Shown here: positions 60,001 through 64,000 of the stretch, piece after piece
How positions within the stretch are numbered: the first letter of the stretch is position 1
Layout: each line of letters begins with the position of its first letter
DNA from: CAWGYT01 sp963826795
GTDB taxonomy: Bacteria > Planctomycetota > Planctomycetia > Pirellulales > Pirellulaceae
Direction of reading: 5' to 3'
Assembly: GCA_963826795.1 (NCBI GenBank)
Contig: CAWGYT010000015.1
Coordinates: 1-64,000 of the forward strand
Length of the DNA stretch: 64,000 nt
The notes under the pieces: generated by a model
Seen by the model: only the letters and a program-made list of their open reading frames with translations
Databases searched by the model: none
Told to the model about the DNA's origin: nothing
Position numbers and translations under genes: made by a program

Positions 60001-62094
60001 TCGCTTTCAGGATCTTGAGCAAGGCGATATCCAGGCCGCGCAGCAGTGGGTCCAGGATTGGAACCAACTGCAATTCCCGGACAAGTATGCCGACGAGTTG
60101 GACGATTTCCTCGAGTACTCGCTCCGCCTTCCCACCAGCTCCACCGCCCCCCGAGGTCTGGCGAGCTTTTTCGTGCTGGAGGATGGCAAGCGGCGACTTG
60201 AGCTTTACCAAGGCAGAACGGGCGATGCTCCCACCGATCCCGCGCGCGCTTATGACATCGCCAGCATCAGCCAAGAGCTGCCGGTTGTGCTACGCGTTGG
60301 AGACGAACTCGGCCCCGGCAGTGCCCTGCAAGTCGAAGGGTTCTATCGGGGCCATGTCGGCAGCGCGATCACGTCCCTCAAGAGCAACCAGGGTCCGGTC
60401 CTCGTGTTCGCCCGCCCGCACGGCGACCCGACGTCAGTGACGGTATCAAGTGACGAGCGTCAGACCAGTCTCGTCATGTTCGTACTCGATTGCTCCTACA
60501 GCATGCAGGCAATGCAGCAACAGGGTGGGACGCTCAAGACACGGCTGCAGATCGCCAAGGAAGCTCTCCAGGAAGTCGTGCAGAATCTGGATCCAAAGTA
60601 CCACCGCGTCGGGCTAATCGCCTACGGACATCGAGCTCAATGGGTGATCGCGGATCCGCCTTACGCACGCTGGAAGAACGATGCGCTCAAGAACCGCCTC
60701 ACCCCCGGCGACGACGTGGAACTGCTCGTGCGATTGGAACCGCTGCGGATTCGTTCCGGACGGGTCACGAACTTCGACAGCCAACTCGCGAATCTCGAAC
60801 CCTACGGCGTGACGCCTTTGTATTACGCCATCCGCTCGGGAATGGACGAGCTGATGAAGTCGGAAGGCAACGTAGCTAGCCGGCATTTGATCGTCTTGAC
60901 GGACGGCGCGAATAATCAGGAACTCGACATCGAGCAGAACCCTCGATCGAAAGGACCCAAAAGCCAGCATGCAACCGAACTGGCAAGCCTGGAAGCGCGC
61001 TGACGGGCCGGGTGAAAGTCGACATTCTGTTTTTCGGTCCCGACCCGGACGCGAGTTGGAGGGCGCAGCAACCCAGATTCGTCACCCAGATCCTGGTTCC
61101 CGACAAGGCAAGGTGGCAATTGGAGGGCCCTCGCCTGGCCAAGCTGCCCGGGGTCAGCGTACGCGATATCACCGATCCCGAAGGTCTGATCCAGTCCTTG
61201 CGAGACTCCCTGGCCATCGACAAGTTCTACGTCGTTCCCGTCGGCCAATCCAAACCTCCCGCGGCGATGCATCAGTATCTCGGGCGAACTTGGGCCGTGG
61301 ACCCCAGCCCCGCTGCGAGTCAGGACTACGACATCGTCGTCGTCGACTCGCTGCAGAAACCTCTCGCCCAAACCCGAGTCCGTTTGGACGGCGGCGAAGC
61401 GATTCAGCTGATGTACAATCGCACGCGACAGCGCCTCATCAACTCGCGACTTGAATCCCGCTACGCCCGGCAATGGAACATTCCAGCTCACGAGAACCTG
61501 GCCGACCAGTACTATGTGGCTCCCGAAGCCCCCACGCGCGGCGGCAATCGAATCACGTTCCGTGTTTCGGTGCAGCAGCAGGATGCCGAACTGGTCTGTC
61601 CGCGCCCTTCGTTTATCTGGGCGGAATTGCGGCCCCTACCGAGTCGCGAGCCCGTCTATTATTTCCAGGATGCGAGCTACGAACCAGGACAGCCGGTTCC
61701 GGTCCTGGAGTTTGAAGTGCCTGAGTTCCCGGCAGACAAAGCCGAATTGAAACTGTGGTTCACGAACCAGCCCGCCGAGAACGTCTATTCCCAAGAGGTG
61801 GGCCGAGCCGGAACCAATCAACCGTGGAATTTGAAATTCAAAAAGAACGCCACGAGCACGCAATTCACGATCATTGAAGAACACGAACCGTCTTCGGGCG
61901 AGTTTCCGCTTCGGATCAGCCTGCAACCTCCGGCCGATCGAATCCTGCGGCAGTATAACCCCAAAGACGAGCGTACCGTCTATCGCTTCGAATACGAACG
62001 TCCGCTCACGGGCCCGGCCGGGTATCTCGTCGGCCCCCATTATTCGCCGGAATGGATCGCGGTTCCCCCGATCGAATTCCCCGCCCTGCCCTAA
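57001..62094 (+). CDS. giant membrane caspase-like-vWA protein, frame broken twice
   Basis: About 1697 residues once joined. One membrane helix (63-84) is followed by a caspase-like domain with YISAHG (168-172, His kept) but KLVIFDSGR (215-223) where D-A-C is expected, so the Cys is lost. A long helical section follows, then a vWA domain with the metal site DCSYS (about 60487-60501) and VLTDGANN (about 60894), and a beta-rich end. Breaks are near 58635 and 61000. The start may be the ATG at 57001 or a GTG at 57076 that has GAAGGA upstream. It is a paralogue of the 40046 protein with a vWA part, comparable to the vWA end of PpkA. Confidence 0.68.
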
Positions 62095-62128
62095 AGCGAC
62101 CACGCCACGATGGAAACCGGCGCGAATC

Positions 62129-62160
62129 GGGAGGGCGTGGCTCCCGCAGCGCGCCCTCCC
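62129..62160. repeat. short family B inverted repeat
   Basis: GGGAGGGCG (62129-62137) pairs with CGCCCTCCC (62152-62160), followed by GAAG as in the copy at 8352. Confidence 0.65.
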
Positions 62161-62313
62161 GAAGCGCAACTTCCCAGCTTACGAAATTGCGCCAGCAGGC
62201 AAATCGGCCATTCCGCAAAGTCCGGAGCGGCGCTGTCCGATGAAACTGCTGAGTCACCTGTTGGATCGGACCCAGGCATTTATTGCCCGAGCTTCCCGGA
62301 AAGGATTTTGCAA

Positions 62314-63054
62314 ATGGGTAGGACGCTCACCGCATTCTTCCTCCCTTGCCTCGCACTCATCACCAGCACCGTTGCCAGCGGTCTGGCGGTCGCCGACCAC
62401 TGCAAGTGCGATCGCTGCGGATCCGCCTGCCAACACGGCGAACTGGTCGAATGCACGGTCTACGTTCCGGTCACCGTCGTGGAGACTCGCATGAAGTCCC
62501 GTGTCGTTAAGAATGTCGAGCAGCGTGAAGAGAAGTACACGGCCTTCAAGCGGGTGCCGGTCACGCGGAGCGTCACCAAAGAGCACTGCTACATGGACGA
62601 TGAAGTGCGGACCAAGAAGATCACCGAAAAGAAGTGCCATCTGGTGCGAAATCCGGTCGTCCGCACGATCCACGTGAATCGATATGTGCCCGAAATGCGC
62701 GAATACTCGGTGACTCGGGAAATCTGCACCGACTGTGGAAAGATCTGTGTCGAAGAGCCGTGTCAATGCATGGTGATGCGAAAGCAGCCCGACATCGTCA
62801 GCGAGAACTGTGAAGAGGTGGACGTTGTCTTCGAAACTCGGGAACGTGAAATTAGTTACTGCGTGAAAGTTCCCAAGAAGGAAGAGATTCCTTGCTACGA
62901 AGAAACGGTCTACAAACTGCAGCCGGTCGAACAAACTCGGATGGTCGAGGTATGCGTTCCGGAAGTCATCAAGGAGCCGTGTGAGGTCATGGTTCGAAAG
63001 ATGATTCCCAAAAAGATCCTCTGCTGCCGCACCTGCAGCAAGCACCATCACTAA
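62314..63054 (+). CDS. exported Cys-rich protein with YTV-like repeats
   Basis: The 246-residue product has a signal peptide (to about GLAVA) then CKCDRCGSACQHG and short repeats rich in Val, Tyr, Glu and Lys: CTVYVPVTVVETRM, KYTAFKRVPVTRSVT, REYSVTREICTDCGK, YKLQPVEQTRMVEVCVPEV. This pattern resembles the YTV repeats described for planctomycete cell-wall proteins. It ends in CCRTCSKHHH. AAAGGA lies about 10 bp before the ATG at 62314; the codons before it in frame cross the family B repeat. Likely a surface or wall protein. Confidence 0.65.
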   Translation: MGRTLTAFFLPCLALITSTVASGLAVADHCKCDRCGSACQHGELVECTVYVPVTVVETRMKSRVVKNVEQREEKYTAFKRVPVTRSVTKEHCYMDDEVRTKKITEKKCHLVRNPVVRTIHVNRYVPEMREYSVTREICTDCGKICVEEPCQCMVMRKQPDIVSENCEEVDVVFETREREISYCVKVPKKEEIPCYEETVYKLQPVEQTRMVEVCVPEVIKEPCEVMVRKMIPKKILCCRTCSKHHH

Positions 63055-63130
63055 ACCCGCGGTATGATCTCGTGACGATGGGGCGGGACCAACTCAATCG
63101 GGTGTCGCGGCCGCCGAAATCGGAACGGCG

Positions 63131-64000
63131 TCACAACGACAGATTCAACTGGGTCAACGTGTATCCGGTCGTGTCCAACGCGAAGACCTGATCCCGCCCG
63201 CTTTCGGCAAGTACGAATAGCGTCGCGTTGCCAGGAATCGATCCGACGCGCTGCGTTGCGAACTGATCACTCGACGAGATGGCCGCCCAGACCTCGCCAT
63301 TGGACGTCCGGGCGACGAGGTCGTCGAGCGAATCGTCGTTGAGATCTCCGGGTTGAGTTCCGATCCAGCCCGCAATCGCCGAATTGCGATCCCAAAGTGA
63401 GGTGACCACCTGTGGGCCGATGGTTCGTGTGACCCACCAGGAATCGCCGGTCCTCCCGGCCAGATCCTCCCGGCCGTCGCCGTCGAAATCCGCGACCTGA
63501 ACTTGGGTCCACGTGCTTGCAGGCGACCAGACGGCGAAGCGACGGTTGTCGAACGTCTGGCCGTTGGACTGAGCCACCCACCAACTGCCATTGGTCCGGC
63601 CGAGAAGATCGTCGCGGCCATCGCCATTCACATCCGCGACGCTCACGTCTTGCCAAAGCAAATTATTGGACCATCGCGTCCACAGTTCATTGACGAACTC
63701 TGATCCCGTCGAGCGGGCGACCCACCACGCGCCGCCGGTGCGCCCCAGGAGGTCGTCACGGCCGTCGCCATCGACGTCAGCGACCGCAACATCCTGCCAG
63801 GTCACATTCGGCGACCATCGCGACCAGGTGGCGGTCGTCAATGAACTCCCGGTCGAAAGACTGATCCACCAGCGTCCTGTCGTGGCAACTCGACCTGCAA
63901 GATCATCGCGTCCATCTCCGTCGAAATCACCGACGAGCTGATCGACCCAGGTGACATTTGGCGACCAGTTCCCAACAACGGTCGTCCCCGCCACGCCCGG
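63131..64000 (-). CDS. FG-GAP/VCBS repeat protein, 5' end outside the window
   Basis: At least 289 residues are visible, built of about five repeats of near 45 residues, each with W-S-P-N-x-T-W, then a calcium-type loop DFDGDGRDDLAGR, DVDGDGRDDLLGR or DVNGDGRDDLLGR and a W-W-V strand. The last repeat (GDLNDDSLDDLVAR) has diverged. These form an integrin-like propeller on a surface or secreted protein. The frame is open to the window end, so the start and any other domains are missing. Confidence 0.85.
   Translation of the reverse strand, partial: PGVAGTTVVGNWSPNVTWVDQLVGDFDGDGRDDLAGRVATTGRWWISLSTGSSLTTATWSRWSPNVTWQDVAVADVDGDGRDDLLGRTGGAWWVARSTGSEFVNELWTRWSNNLLWQDVSVADVNGDGRDDLLGRTNGSWWVAQSNGQTFDNRRFAVWSPASTWTQVQVADFDGDGREDLAGRTGDSWWVTRTIGPQVVTSLWDRNSAIAGWIGTQPGDLNDDSLDDLVARTSNGEVWAAISSSDQFATQRVGSIPGNATLFVLAESGRDQVFALDTTGYTLTQLNLSL

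Noticed and set aside
61012..62094. Independent 360-residue gene
   Set aside because: The frame continues directly from the vWA protein (TGRVKVDILFFG) with no ribosome site or gap, so it is the end of the same protein.

Overview
The window is GC-rich DNA from a bacterium that is most likely a planctomycete (Planctomycetota). Supporting signs are exported BamB-like PQQ propeller proteins, one with EF-hands; a cysteine-rich protein resembling the planctomycete YTV proteins; a DUF6159 membrane protein; a Ser/Thr kinase joined to a formylglycine-generating-enzyme-like (SUMF1) domain; WD40 and caspase-like multidomain exported proteins; and FG-GAP repeats. Genus and family cannot be told from the sequence. 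No tRNA, rRNA or CRISPR array was recognised.

Layout. 1-1373: an IS4-family insertion sequence with 18-bp perfect inverted repeats, sitting inside a dispersed palindromic repeat. 1374-5971: more of that repeat, two divergent PQQ propeller genes and a DUF6159 membrane protein. 6110-7892: a DEAD-box RNA helicase whose frame is broken four times. 7940-8510: repeat DNA. 8571-11663: an arsenic operon arsR-arsD-arsA-arsC with a dyad operator but no efflux-pump gene. 11840-17043: small membrane proteins, an HTTM-DCC fusion, a glycerol-1-phosphate-dehydrogenase-like enzyme and an APC permease. 17253-39771 (all minus strand): a large type VI secretion (T6SS) locus reading tssK-tssL-tssM(short)-hyp-sigma factor-tssA-tssB-tssC-tssC2-tagJ-tssE-tssF-tssG-clpV-hcp-vgrG-hyp-papain-like protease. 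The block tssA to clpV follows the impA-impH order known from Rhizobium. 40046-62094: a set of very large membrane or exported proteins, starting divergently from tssK. 62314-64000: two surface-type proteins, the last cut by the window end.

The most unusual part is the T6SS together with the 40-62 kb module. The T6SS has sheath, baseplate, ClpV, Hcp and VgrG, but TssM is only about 535 residues and lacks the usual large periplasmic part, TssL has no peptidoglycan-binding extension, and no tssJ is seen. Next to it are a lipoprotein, an outer-membrane barrel, three proteins with caspase-like domains that have all lost the catalytic cysteine, one of them joined to a von Willebrand A (vWA) domain, a WD40-PDZ-caspase-like giant, and a membrane kinase whose outer half is SUMF1-like. 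In Pseudomonas the T6SS kinase PpkA works with the SUMF1-like protein TagR, so this looks like a T6SS-associated envelope and phospho-signalling module. That functional link is inference.

Reading frames are broken about 19 times in otherwise conserved genes. This looks more like indel errors in the assembly than real decay, so coordinates of frameshifted genes are given as the whole reconstructed gene.
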